48,513 bases of DNA from an uncultured Lachnospiraceae bacterium (GTDB lineage Bacteria > Bacillota > Clostridia > Lachnospirales > Lachnospiraceae), in assembly GCA_947178125.1 (NCBI GenBank), contig CAMWXB010000027.1, positions 1 through 48,513 on the forward strand, written 5' to 3'. Within the stretch, counting starts at the first letter, position 1. The number at the start of each line of letters is the position of its first letter. The notes under the pieces were generated by a model that saw nothing but the letters and a program-made list of their open reading frames with translations, was not told where the DNA came from and ran no database searches. The translations under genes and the position numbers were made by a program. Shown here piece by piece: positions 16,853-25,461 of the stretch.

Positions 16853-18397
16853 ATGGAAATAAACAATGTAAACGATCAGGGAGCTGCATGGGGAGCAGCT
16901 TTCAGGAGTAAGCCGATATTTTTAATGTCAATAAGGGAAACAAGGGCTTTTTTTGAAGGGAAGCTGCGGAAAAACATGGAGTTACAGGAGGATACCTGTA
17001 CGCTTGGCAGCAATAACATTTACCGCAGGCAGCATACTGCTTATGAGGTATCAGACAAGGACAGGGGCAGTGCATTTCTGGACTTGGGATTTCTGATCAA
17101 GGACGAGACCAGCTGCCTGAAGGGCAGTCTCAGCGATGCAAAGGATGTGGACTTCTATAACTTTTCCATACCTTTTAGTCGTACCGTTCAAAATTACTTT
17201 GGTGTTGAAGTCCGTTTGGATATGCCGGCGGGCTGTGATTACAGCCTCACCCTGTATGATGAGTACGGCAATCAGGTGGGAAAAGCGAAGTGGGACGGAG
17301 AAGGCCGGAAAACGCTGTCTGTTCCTAACTGGGATACGCAGACCAGTAAATACTGCATCAAAGTAGAAAATGAAAATGGGGAGGAAGTTTCTCCGAATGA
17401 CTACTACAGGATCAGTTTCCATGTTTCGGAAAATAAGGAGCAGGAAAAGACCGATGCCATAAGAGAATCGTTCGGGGCGCTGCATAACGCATACAGCCGG
17501 AAGGATGAAAACTGGCGGGAATATCTTGACAAATATAATGCAGTCCTGCAGGAGACGGAAAAAAATTACAGAAAGGAAGTGGAACAACTCCACTGGAAGC
17601 AGTTTGAAGACCTGCCGGAAGAAAAGAAGTACAAAGGCGGGCGTACAGTGGATGAACTGCTTCAGGATATGACGGAAGGTAAGACTCTAAGTGATGCGGA
17701 ATTAGAATATGTGAGGATTTTTGCCAACCTGAAAGATATGGAGAAGGCACAGCAGAAAGCGGAACTGCAAAACAGCTTTTCAGAAGATTTTGTGAGAGAA
17801 CTGGAAGATATGGGTATTTCTCGTAATGATGCAGAAGGGATGCGCATAAGGATTGGGAGCAGCGGGAATGTGACCGTGGACGGGATAGAAGATGGAGCCG
17901 TTCGGGAACAGGTGAAGAATCTGGTAGAAAAAAAGTACAGTGACCGGATGTACAGATATTACATAGGGATTGCGGACAGTGTGAGTGATTTGTCCACAGG
18001 CACATACCAGTATGCCACGGATGTGCAGGAAGTCCGGCGTTATCTGAAAGGAGTTACGGGGAAAGATATATCATTGGAAAGTCTTTATCTGATGCCCGAC
18101 GGAAAGATTGGGGGGCTGCCGGACAAAGCGGCTAATCTGATCAATAAAACAAAAGACAATGCCAGGATAGAACGAATAAGAGAAGCGCTGACGGATATTA
18201 TAGGTAAGATCAGGATAAGCGGTGACATGGGAATCCCCGATTTCACCTCGGAGTTCCGGTTCAGAAATGGTGCATTTTCCGTGGCGGACAGTGGATTTGC
18301 GATGGATATGGGGGAACTGGACAGACGGTTGGTGCCAAAATCCTCCGGCAATATGTATTCGGATATGTATCAGTATCATTTTAAGAATGTTTTGTAA
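16853..18397 (+). CDS. Unknown protein with a PPC-like beta domain
   Basis: 514 residues, not recognised as a named family. No signal peptide or membrane helix is visible. Residues about 80-193 look like a bacterial pre-peptidase C-terminal (PPC) domain: GSLSDAKDVDFYNFSI, then YSLTLYDEYGNQVG and YCIKVENENG. The middle (about 200-330) is charged and helical, followed by a mixed segment with an RIGSSGNVTVDG strand and a C-terminal part. The ATG at 16853 has AAAGGA upstream. It heads a tight three-gene unit. PPC domains are normally extracellular, so the lack of a leader is odd. The 286-base gap upstream (16567-16852) shows no clear promoter. Confidence 0.75.
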   Translation: MEINNVNDQGAAWGAAFRSKPIFLMSIRETRAFFEGKLRKNMELQEDTCTLGSNNIYRRQHTAYEVSDKDRGSAFLDLGFLIKDETSCLKGSLSDAKDVDFYNFSIPFSRTVQNYFGVEVRLDMPAGCDYSLTLYDEYGNQVGKAKWDGEGRKTLSVPNWDTQTSKYCIKVENENGEEVSPNDYYRISFHVSENKEQEKTDAIRESFGALHNAYSRKDENWREYLDKYNAVLQETEKNYRKEVEQLHWKQFEDLPEEKKYKGGRTVDELLQDMTEGKTLSDAELEYVRIFANLKDMEKAQQKAELQNSFSEDFVRELEDMGISRNDAEGMRIRIGSSGNVTVDGIEDGAVREQVKNLVEKKYSDRMYRYYIGIADSVSDLSTGTYQYATDVQEVRRYLKGVTGKDISLESLYLMPDGKIGGLPDKAANLINKTKDNARIERIREALTDIIGKIRISGDMGIPDFTSEFRFRNGAFSVADSGFAMDMGELDRRLVPKSSGNMYSDMYQYHFKNVL

Positions 18398-18421
18398 GCG
18401 GCAGAAATGGAGGGGAAATGT

Positions 18422-19084
18422 ATGTCAGTTCATATTTCAGATTATCCGATTCATCTGCAGGATGGTCTTCAATTGAATAGAGAGTATGTGAAATCGCAGG
18501 AAAGTCAAATCAGGAAGGTATTTCATAAAGAAACGTTAGAAATTTCCGAATTATCGCAAAAACGGGAAAACCTGAGGAACAGGGTAAATCATACGGTTAT
18601 GCAATCGGCTGCATCGCTTAGCGATACGAGGGCTGGAATATTAAAAGAAGTCAGAGAAGGAAAAGGACGGTATGATTATTCTGATGTCGTGAATGCTTGC
18701 GGGCTGAGTTATGCAAAGCTGTATTCTGAAATTGAACAGCGCCATGAAAATGAGCAGAAGCAGTATTATAAAGCGGATGGGACTCTGCTGACAAAGGAAG
18801 AAGAAATTGAATGGCTGGATATGCAATATGAGCAGGAAGTGGCGTGGCAGAAGTCCTGTGCCAGAATCGCAGCGCAGGGACAGGTTTTTCAGGGGCATAT
18901 TTCCGAAATGCCAATAGAAGAGATTGAAGAATTAGAAGACAGTTTTTATCAGGCAAAAGATGTTTACAGGAAGTTGTATCAGGAGAGCAGGCAGTCGGGA
19001 AGGCCGCTTGTTCTGCAGAATTATGTGTTTGGCAGTGACCGGATGTATGAAATGTTGAACCGGTTAGGAATTTCGGAAAAATAA
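18422..19084 (+). CDS. Unknown helical protein, middle gene of the three-gene unit
   Basis: 220 residues from MSVHISDYPIHL. GGAGGGG just upstream favours this ATG over one five codons earlier that overlaps the ribosome site. It is strongly charged and rich in Glu, Gln and Lys, with long predicted helices and probable coiled coils, no membrane helix and no signal peptide. Twenty-four bases separate it from the preceding gene and 21 from the next, so the three are almost certainly co-transcribed. No family recognised. Confidence 0.7.
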   Translation: MSVHISDYPIHLQDGLQLNREYVKSQESQIRKVFHKETLEISELSQKRENLRNRVNHTVMQSAASLSDTRAGILKEVREGKGRYDYSDVVNACGLSYAKLYSEIEQRHENEQKQYYKADGTLLTKEEEIEWLDMQYEQEVAWQKSCARIAAQGQVFQGHISEMPIEEIEELEDSFYQAKDVYRKLYQESRQSGRPLVLQNYVFGSDRMYEMLNRLGISEK

Positions 19085-19105
19085 GATATAAAGGAGAGAT
19101 TTTTT

Positions 19106-19771
19106 ATGAACGTTATACCAAATTCTGATAACAGCCGGATTTCTTCTATGCGGGCTGTTCATTTTGCTTCGGCAGAGGATAAGAACACAGCGGCGGCACA
19201 AGCTTCCAACAGGGATCAGGTCACAATATCCCAGGAGGGACGCGATAGTCTGGAAGCAATGATGGACAGAACAGTGGAACAGCTCAGCGCCATGACAAAA
19301 GAAGAGTTTATGAGTATGTTCAGACAATGGCAAAGTGAAAATCAGCCTAAACTGGAGGCTGACCCATACCGGAAAGTCGATCCGGATGGTTCCATTGCCC
19401 GTAAGACCTATTTTGAGTCATACCTGGGGCAGTTGAAAGAGATGGAAGAGACCGTTAAGAGTTACTATGCGGATGCTTATAAAGAGGCCGTTTCTGCCCC
19501 AATCGACAGCCTTGCCTTTATTTCCGGAAAATATCTGTCGCCATGGTCAGATTATTATGACCCGAACATTCCGGCGAAAGAGCGGCAGTGGACGCATTTC
19601 CAGCTTTGGGCAATGCTGACGGATTCCAATGTGGCATTGAACGACCCCTATGCTTTAGCTGCTTCCGGCGGAACAAAAACAGTAGATGAAATGGATGAGA
19701 TTGCCAGACAGGCAGTAAAAGATAAATTGGATGCACTCATTAAGGAGCGGGAAAACGCAGGGCGGTCATGA
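19106..19771 (+). CDS. Unknown protein with a DxVTISxEGR motif, third gene of the unit
   Basis: 221 residues starting MNVIPNSDNSRISSMRA. A flexible, polar N terminus leads to DQVTISQEGRDSLEAM (about residues 37-52). Similar DxVxIS-E motifs occur in FlgM-like and other flagellum-associated clostridial proteins, but no flagellar gene is present here. The rest is helical with a conserved-looking SPWSDYYDPNIP segment. No leader or membrane helix. AAAGGAGAG precedes the ATG. Function unknown. Confidence 0.7.
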   Translation: MNVIPNSDNSRISSMRAVHFASAEDKNTAAAQASNRDQVTISQEGRDSLEAMMDRTVEQLSAMTKEEFMSMFRQWQSENQPKLEADPYRKVDPDGSIARKTYFESYLGQLKEMEETVKSYYADAYKEAVSAPIDSLAFISGKYLSPWSDYYDPNIPAKERQWTHFQLWAMLTDSNVALNDPYALAASGGTKTVDEMDEIARQAVKDKLDALIKERENAGRS

Positions 19772-19790
19772 CTGATTCTGCCAATATTGC

Positions 19791-19819
19791 GGGACGACAG
19801 CACTTTAGTCTGTCGCCCC
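19791..19819. terminator. Possible bidirectional terminator between convergent units
   Basis: GGGACGACAG and CTGTCGCCCC pair with one mismatch across a 9-base loop, between the three-gene unit and the converging permease gene. The T-tract is poor. Confidence 0.4.
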
Positions 19820-19844
19820 TTAATTGCTTATTTGTAAAGCTGAA

Positions 19845-22406
19845 TTAGTCTGTTGCTCTTAATCGTTCCACAATACTCTGCTTTTCCAAATTCTTAAAAC
19901 AGATATATGGGATCAGGATTGCAAGGATAATCAAGATTGGTGTGCAGATCACAAGCGGCGTAAGGGTAAAATGGAAAGTTACTGTCCAGTCGCCGGACAC
20001 CATTGCGCGGACGCCGATTGCTACGCCCAATGTTCCCAAAACATAGGAGGCAACTAAGGTACTCACCGCATAATAAAGGCCCTCGTCAATCAACATACTG
20101 CGAAGCTGCCGCTTTGTCATGCCGATACTTTGTATCATGGCAAATTCTTTTTGCCTGGACACAATGGCCGTAACCATCGAATTGATGAAGTTCAGGATGC
20201 CGACAAACGCGATAATCACGCTGATTGAAAAACCTGTAATCGTGTTTGCCCTTGTCTGCTCCTGGTAGTGTTCCGCCAATGTGTTCTTAGATGTGAATGT
20301 CAGGCTTTTATCCGCATCGTTCCGATAGTCAACCAACATCTGTTCTGCCTGCGGCTGAAATTCGTCAGCCACATCAAAGAACATTTTACGCAAGGTGTTT
20401 TCGGGGTACATTTCCCGAAATGTATCAGCAGGCAGATAGAACGAAAGGAAATTTTCCACTTCGCTGTTTACGCCCTCTGTAACTGTTGCAATATGTGCAA
20501 CAATTCCCATGACCTCATACTGTTGCCCGTTCAAATTCACCATGTCACCGACAGAATAGGTGGGCTGCGTTTCCTTTTCCATTTCCTCTGCGCCCTCTGC
20601 GGCCTCTACGAGAATATAGCTGCCGGATTGAAACCTGTCTTTATCAAAGGTGCCGTCCAGGATGCGGTAGTCCTCTGAAAAAGTGTCAAGTATCAGGCCA
20701 TCTACGCCATACAACACGGCAACACATTCTCCGCTGTTTATCATATCGTGATAAGATTGTGCAAGCCCGGCGTCGGTAGCTTCAATATAAGGCAGCCGTT
20801 CATCCGCATTGTAATAGGTTTGAATATTTGCGAGGGCTGTTGCGCCGATCTCATGGACAAACACCTGTGAATAAAGATGCCCGGTGGCTTCCAGCCCATC
20901 CAGACTGTTAATCCGGCTTACCAGTTTATCAGAAATTGTGGTACCATACGGATTATAGATGCCGAAGTTTGTTGCAATGGAGCTGTCCTTAACTTCAAAA
21001 TCACTGATGACCTGCTGGCTCATATATTTATCAATATCGAAGCTGGTATTTTTCGCATAGATGCAGGTCAGCAGAACCAGCCCCAAAGTCAAAGAGCAAA
21101 TAACAGTAAAGGTGCGCTTTTTGTTTCTGCCTAAGTTTGCAAGTGCCATCTTCGGAATACTTGCGCCGCCGGTGCTTTTCTTGATTTTCTTCTTGCTGTT
21201 TGTTCCCGCATCGGTATAGCGCAGGGCCTCCATAGGAGATACCTTTCCGGCAATCTTAGCGGGCTTCATGCAGGAGATCAGTACCGTCAAATATGCAAAC
21301 AGGGCCGACCCAATAAACACATACGGGGTAACAGAAACAGCCGCCTTTGTTCCGGTGCCGGTAATCAGCATGGGGACTAATACCGTTCCCAGCACATAGC
21401 CCAATATAAGCCCTATAGGAATACCAATCATGGAAAGACGGTTGGCCTGACCGTAGATCATCTTTTTCAGTTGCTTTTTGGAAGTTCCCAGCGTTTTCAA
21501 TTTGCCATAGAAACGAATGTCCGTGGCAACGGAAATCTGAAAGATATTGTAGATGATCAGATAACCGCTGGCGAATACCAAGACCATGCAAATGAGCATG
21601 GGGATTACTTCTTTCATAATATTCTGATTCATTGTGGAATCATAAGCCATGTTGGTGCCGTAGGAAATGCCCGTCAGACCCGTATCTGTCAAAATCTGTT
21701 CTGCCGTCTGTTCCAGGTAATTGCTGCTGCCGACATTTACATGAAGCATACCCATACCAAAGAATTGACCATTATCGCGCTGATCTGCCTGATTGATACC
21801 GGTACATTCCTTTTCTACAAACGCCTGGGACACCCAGGCCATGCTTGCCATAGCAGCGGAATTTCCATCCCAATATCCAGAGAGTACAAAGGTGCTGGTG
21901 GTGTAGTCTGCACTAGTCAAGTCCTTTCGCCACCGCAGAGTGATTTCCTGTCCCAATTCGTAGGGCAGGCCCATTTTGTCAAGGGTAATTGTGTCCAGTG
22001 CAATTTCATTTTCACCCACAGGCAGCTTTCCCGTTTTTGGCATGGAAAAAGCAGAGGCGGCATAGTTTTCATCCGCATAACGTATTTCGACCTGACGGCC
22101 AGTAAGTTCTTCATTTTCTGCAACGCCGATTACAATACTCTTGCCCCAATCTTTGACTGCCTCATGTGTGGTGATCTTATCCATTTCAGCATCCGTCAGG
22201 GAGCTAAAGGTCAAATGACTGTTATAGCCCGCCTGCTGGAAGTTCATTTCCTGCAGATTCTTGACCATGCTCTGTGAAAGGACAAATAAAGATGTGAACA
22301 TCAATGTTGTCAGCACAATCGCGAGAATAGCAACAAGATTTCTGGTCTTATTTGCCTTGAAGCTACGGCTTGTTAAAGTACGAATGACAGGTATTTGCTT
22401 TTTCAT
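19845..22406 (-). CDS. FtsX/MacB-type ABC transporter permease
   Basis: 853 residues with an N-terminal helix, a large extracytoplasmic domain, three helices (FtsX domain, about 290-400), a second N-terminal helix, another extracytoplasmic domain and a final FtsX domain (about 720-850) with RQKEFAMIQSIGMTKRQLR. This is the double-FtsX layout of clostridial mechanotransmission-type ABC transporters in peptide resistance or export. AAGGTGG precedes the ATG. It starts 4 bases after the ATPase stop, so the two form one transporter. Confidence 0.92.
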   Translation of the reverse strand: MKKQIPVIRTLTSRSFKANKTRNLVAILAIVLTTLMFTSLFVLSQSMVKNLQEMNFQQAGYNSHLTFSSLTDAEMDKITTHEAVKDWGKSIVIGVAENEELTGRQVEIRYADENYAASAFSMPKTGKLPVGENEIALDTITLDKMGLPYELGQEITLRWRKDLTSADYTTSTFVLSGYWDGNSAAMASMAWVSQAFVEKECTGINQADQRDNGQFFGMGMLHVNVGSSNYLEQTAEQILTDTGLTGISYGTNMAYDSTMNQNIMKEVIPMLICMVLVFASGYLIIYNIFQISVATDIRFYGKLKTLGTSKKQLKKMIYGQANRLSMIGIPIGLILGYVLGTVLVPMLITGTGTKAAVSVTPYVFIGSALFAYLTVLISCMKPAKIAGKVSPMEALRYTDAGTNSKKKIKKSTGGASIPKMALANLGRNKKRTFTVICSLTLGLVLLTCIYAKNTSFDIDKYMSQQVISDFEVKDSSIATNFGIYNPYGTTISDKLVSRINSLDGLEATGHLYSQVFVHEIGATALANIQTYYNADERLPYIEATDAGLAQSYHDMINSGECVAVLYGVDGLILDTFSEDYRILDGTFDKDRFQSGSYILVEAAEGAEEMEKETQPTYSVGDMVNLNGQQYEVMGIVAHIATVTEGVNSEVENFLSFYLPADTFREMYPENTLRKMFFDVADEFQPQAEQMLVDYRNDADKSLTFTSKNTLAEHYQEQTRANTITGFSISVIIAFVGILNFINSMVTAIVSRQKEFAMIQSIGMTKRQLRSMLIDEGLYYAVSTLVASYVLGTLGVAIGVRAMVSGDWTVTFHFTLTPLVICTPILIILAILIPYICFKNLEKQSIVERLRATD

Positions 22407-22410
22407 GGTA

Positions 22411-23085
22411 TCACCACCTTAACTCTGTGATTTTTCCATCTTCAATACGGAGGCGTCTGTCAGCCTGTTCCGCAATTTCCGGGTTATGGGTTATCATAAC
22501 GATTGTCTGATGGAATTTCTTGCTGGTGACTTTCAAAAGCTCAATCACTTCATCACTGGTCTTGCTGTCCAGATTGCCGGTAGGTTCATCGGCCAGGATA
22601 ATAGCGGGCTTGCTGGCTAATGCTCTGGCAATCGCCACACGCTGCTGCTGACCACCGGAAAGGGTATTAGGCATATTGTAGAGCTTCTTTTCCAGGCCCA
22701 GCAGAGCAACTACCTCCTGAATAAACTTCTGATCGGGCTTCTTTCCGTCAAGCTGAATGGGCATGACGATGTTTTCATACACGTTCAGGATGGGAACAAG
22801 ATTATAGTTCTGGAAAATAAAGCCGATACGCTGGCGGCGGAACACCGTCAAATCCTCGTCTTTCAGCTTACCCAGCTCAAATTTGTCCACCCTCACGCTG
22901 CCAGAAGTGGGACGGTCTAAGCCTCCCAACATATTCAGCAGAGTTGATTTGCCGCTGCCTGATGTGCCGATAATGGCAGCAAATTCCCCTTGCTCAATGG
23001 AAATGCTCACATCGTCCAAAGCTCTTACGATATTCGGTTCTTGACCGTATTGTTTTGTCAAATGAGTGGTACTTAAAATACTCAT
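22411..23085 (-). CDS. ABC ATPase of the MacB/LolD type
   Basis: 224 residues from MSILSTTHLTKQYGQ. Walker A GTSGSGKST, signature LSGGQQQRVAIARAL and Walker B IILADEPTGNLD are all canonical for the MacB/BceA group. The open frame extends upstream to 23304 but that part crosses a terminator and promoter, and GGAGG near 23095 serves the ATG at 23085. Partner of the following FtsX permease. Confidence 0.95.
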   Translation of the reverse strand: MSILSTTHLTKQYGQEPNIVRALDDVSISIEQGEFAAIIGTSGSGKSTLLNMLGGLDRPTSGSVRVDKFELGKLKDEDLTVFRRQRIGFIFQNYNLVPILNVYENIVMPIQLDGKKPDQKFIQEVVALLGLEKKLYNMPNTLSGGQQQRVAIARALASKPAIILADEPTGNLDSKTSDEVIELLKVTSKKFHQTIVMITHNPEIAEQADRRLRIEDGKITELRW

Positions 23086-23134
23086 AGTGTTTTCCTCCGC
23101 TTCTTTGCTTTTCGTTCCTGCTGGAACTAGGCTC

Positions 23135-23162
23135 ATTATACCGGTTCTCAAAAAAGCTACAA
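23135..23162 (-). promoter_or_regulatory. Promoter of the MacB-type transporter
   Basis: On the minus strand TTGTAG (plus 23157-23162), 16 bases, TATAAT (plus 23135-23140). Just downstream, GTTCC-AGCA-GGAAC (plus 23114-23127) forms an inverted repeat near the expected start of transcription. Confidence 0.65.
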
Positions 23163-23210
23163 CAGAGGACGCAAAAACTAATATCCAAAACGTAAAATCT
23201 AATAAAGCGC

Positions 23211-23243
23211 AGAAAAAGGCGCTGCCGTTACACAGCAGCGCCT
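23211..23243 (-). terminator. Rho-independent terminator of the LytTR/GHKL operon
   Basis: Perfect 9-bp stem AGGCGCTGC (23217-23225) with GCAGCGCCT (23235-23243), 9-base loop, followed on the minus strand by TTTTTCT. It lies 20 bases past the kinase stop. Confidence 0.88.
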
Positions 23244-23263
23244 CCAAATCTAACCATGTTATG

Positions 23264-24550
23264 TCAAGGGATTGGAATAACAATTTTGAGTGTAAACATC
23301 CCATTTTCTAACTTTGTACTATATTGTCCGTCATACTTTTCAACCGCATTTTTAAGGTTGGGAAGTCCAAACCCATGAGCAAATGTATCCTTTTTTGTGG
23401 TACCTTTTGTTTCAGGCAAAGTAGATGCGGTATTGTTTTCTACGATGATTACCAACATATTCCGAACACGATTTGCTCTTACTGTTATCAGCCGCATATC
23501 TTCTGACAGTTTTTCACTGGCTTCAATCGCATTGTCAAGCGCATTTCCAAAGATTGTGCTTATATCCAGTGGTTCTATAAAGGAACCTGCTTCAAAAGAT
23601 ATAACCGCACTGAAATCTATTTTTCTTTCCTGCGCAGCTTTTGCCTTATCCCGGATGATAATATCCAGAAATTCATTTCCTGTATGGTGGTAATTTTCAT
23701 ATTCCTGAATTTGATCTTTTAACTCCTGAATAGAATTTTGAACCTCCTGACCGTTTCCAGCCTGTGACTGCAACAATAACAGGTGGTTTTTCATATCATG
23801 GTAGACGCTGCGTACCCGTTCTTCATCCCGTATTCGGTCTTTATAATAATTACGCTGCATTTCCAATTCCTGCGCATGATAAGCAGTCTGCATTGCTTCA
23901 CAAATATAAGATGCCAGATACATACATCCGAAGCTGGAAAAAATAGACGCTCCGCAAATTGGATATACGATGGCAGTATCTTCCGGCATAAAATAGATAA
24001 TTGTAAAGATTGCCACAAAGGATGCCAGCATCAGCATATCGACAATCAGCCACATCTGCGTATTCAGACGTGACGTAATCTTTGATAAAAACTTTCTTAA
24101 AACCAACCAGGCGCCTATCCAAAACAATAGCCGTAACAGCAATGAAACGGTATGAATTGCTGTGCTGATCAACATTAGTTCTGGAGATTGGGTCACTTCT
24201 TCATAGGCTGCATGTGTTGTAGTAAAAAACAGCCGTCCACCAATATCGAGCATCAGATAGTTAATTGCAATCAAAGCAGGGTAGAATACCAGCAAAACAG
24301 ATATTTTCTCCATCAGTGTTCCGCGATAAAAAATAAGGACATAGGCAAAAAACAGCACCATCGTACCCAAAAGACTGCCTAAGTCATTAGAATAAATGAT
24401 GGAATCGGCCAGATAGCCACACACAAGAAACGCCGCTATTTTGACAAACCAATTTCTCCTGAGTGGGAGAAAAGTTTTGATAATCCAGAAAAAGACAAAA
24501 GTATATCCCCATGCAAGCAAAAAAGAAAGAATCTCTAAAAACCGTATCAT
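23264..24550 (-). CDS. GHKL sensor kinase, AgrC/LytS-like
   Basis: 428 residues. About six membrane helices fill residues 1-215, followed by a cytoplasmic linker and the phospho-acceptor in VYHDMKNHLLLL. The GHKL ATPase domain shows the N box FGNALDNAIEAS and a G-box HGFGLPNLKNAVEKY. The start overlaps the stop of the LytTR regulator by 4 bases. Such kinases usually sense peptides; here the neighbouring transporter suggests control of export or resistance. Confidence 0.9.
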   Translation of the reverse strand: MIRFLEILSFLLAWGYTFVFFWIIKTFLPLRRNWFVKIAAFLVCGYLADSIIYSNDLGSLLGTMVLFFAYVLIFYRGTLMEKISVLLVFYPALIAINYLMLDIGGRLFFTTTHAAYEEVTQSPELMLISTAIHTVSLLLRLLFWIGAWLVLRKFLSKITSRLNTQMWLIVDMLMLASFVAIFTIIYFMPEDTAIVYPICGASIFSSFGCMYLASYICEAMQTAYHAQELEMQRNYYKDRIRDEERVRSVYHDMKNHLLLLQSQAGNGQEVQNSIQELKDQIQEYENYHHTGNEFLDIIIRDKAKAAQERKIDFSAVISFEAGSFIEPLDISTIFGNALDNAIEASEKLSEDMRLITVRANRVRNMLVIIVENNTASTLPETKGTTKKDTFAHGFGLPNLKNAVEKYDGQYSTKLENGMFTLKIVIPIP

Positions 24551-25257
24551 ATAAAATCCCCCCAGTATTCCGCAAGTTTCTCCATAAATGATTTTCTTTT
24601 AGGCTGGCTAATGGGGATAATTTCACCGGTAATCAATTCAATTTCCAGCTTATTTACACCTTTTACATAAAATAAATTTACAATGTAGCTGGTGTGGCAC
24701 CGAATAAAACCTTTGCCCTGTAGTTCTTGTTCCATCTCTTTCATGCTCTTGTAGCAGATAATATTTTCCTGCTCTGTATGGAGGAGCAAATTGCGGTTAA
24801 AGGTTTCTACATAGCGGAGAGATTTCAGAAACACCTTATATCTCCCTGTATCGTTGGAAACCACCATAGCAGGGCTATCGTCTTTCCGATGCTTTTTCAA
24901 CCACTGATCCATTTCTGCTTTCAGACGGACATATTTCATCGGCTTAATGATGTAATTGGTGGCCTGATATTTATATCCCTCTAAACCGTATTGTGTGAGG
25001 GTAGTCAAAAAAATAATGCCGACCTTTTCATCTATCTGGCGGACGCGCTCGGCGGCCCGCAAGCCATTCACCAGCCGCATTTGAATGTCAAGGAAAATCA
25101 GATCAATGGTGGTATCGTACTTTTCAATCAGCTCCATGCCGTCGTAATAAACAGTTACCTTTATTTCTTCGCCGGTTTCAGCGGCGTATTGATTTAATAG
25201 ACCTGTCAGGTGTGCAACAAAATCCTTCTCGTCATCGCAGATTGCTATGTGTATCAT
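24547..25257 (-). CDS. LytTR-family response regulator
   Basis: 236 residues from MIHIAICDDEKDF. The receiver has the Asp pair in CDDE and phospho-acceptor in IDLIFLDIQM. The C-terminal LytTR DNA-binding domain begins around residue 130, with VSNDTGRYKVFLKSLRYVE and FIRCHTSYIVNLFYVK. GAGAGGA precedes this ATG; longer in-frame starts to 25428 lie across the promoter. It forms a two-gene operon with the kinase. Confidence 0.92.
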   Translation of the reverse strand: MIHIAICDDEKDFVAHLTGLLNQYAAETGEEIKVTVYYDGMELIEKYDTTIDLIFLDIQMRLVNGLRAAERVRQIDEKVGIIFLTTLTQYGLEGYKYQATNYIIKPMKYVRLKAEMDQWLKKHRKDDSPAMVVSNDTGRYKVFLKSLRYVETFNRNLLLHTEQENIICYKSMKEMEQELQGKGFIRCHTSYIVNLFYVKGVNKLEIELITGEIIPISQPKRKSFMEKLAEYWGDFI

Positions 25258-25291
25258 TTCGTTCCTCTCCATGTCCAGTATTCCACGAAAT

Positions 25292-25320
25292 ATTATACTG
25301 TACTTTGAGTCTGTTCTCAA
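25292..25320 (-). promoter_or_regulatory. Promoter of the LytTR/GHKL operon
   Basis: Minus-strand TTGAGA (plus 25315-25320), 17 bases, TATAAT (plus 25292-25297), 35 bases upstream of the regulator start. Confidence 0.7.
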
Positions 25321-25358
25321 TGGCAATCTTCTCTGATATTCAAGGATTTGATCATTCA

Positions 25359-25387
25359 TTGCATTGCTCCGTTGTTCATGATAGAAT
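25359..25387 (+). promoter_or_regulatory. Putative MATE promoter, divergent from the LytTR promoter
   Basis: TTGCAT (25359-25364), 17 bases, TAGAAT (25382-25387), about 75 bases before the MATE start. Confidence 0.55.
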
Positions 25388-25406
25388 AATCTGACAAATT
25401 TCAGGA

Positions 25407-25425
25407 TGCCTTTTCTGAAAAGGCA
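25407..25425. promoter_or_regulatory. 19-bp perfect palindrome in the MATE leader
   Basis: TGCCTTTTC-T-GAAAAGGCA lies about 20 bases downstream of the MATE -10 box and 37 bases before the ATG. No T-tract follows, so an operator is more likely than a terminator. Confidence 0.5.
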
Positions 25426-25461
25426 CACGAATCAATCATAGAAAAGGGTACGGTCATAGCA

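Noticed and set aside
23163..23200. LytTR binding sites upstream of the MacB-type transporter
   Set aside because: TACGTT and TTAGTT occur 13 bases apart, but known AgrA-type sites are about 21 apart and the half-sites match poorly.
23086..23304. Longer N terminus for the MacB-type ATPase
   Set aside because: The extra 73 codons cross a terminator and the gene's own promoter; GGAGG serves the ATG at 23085.
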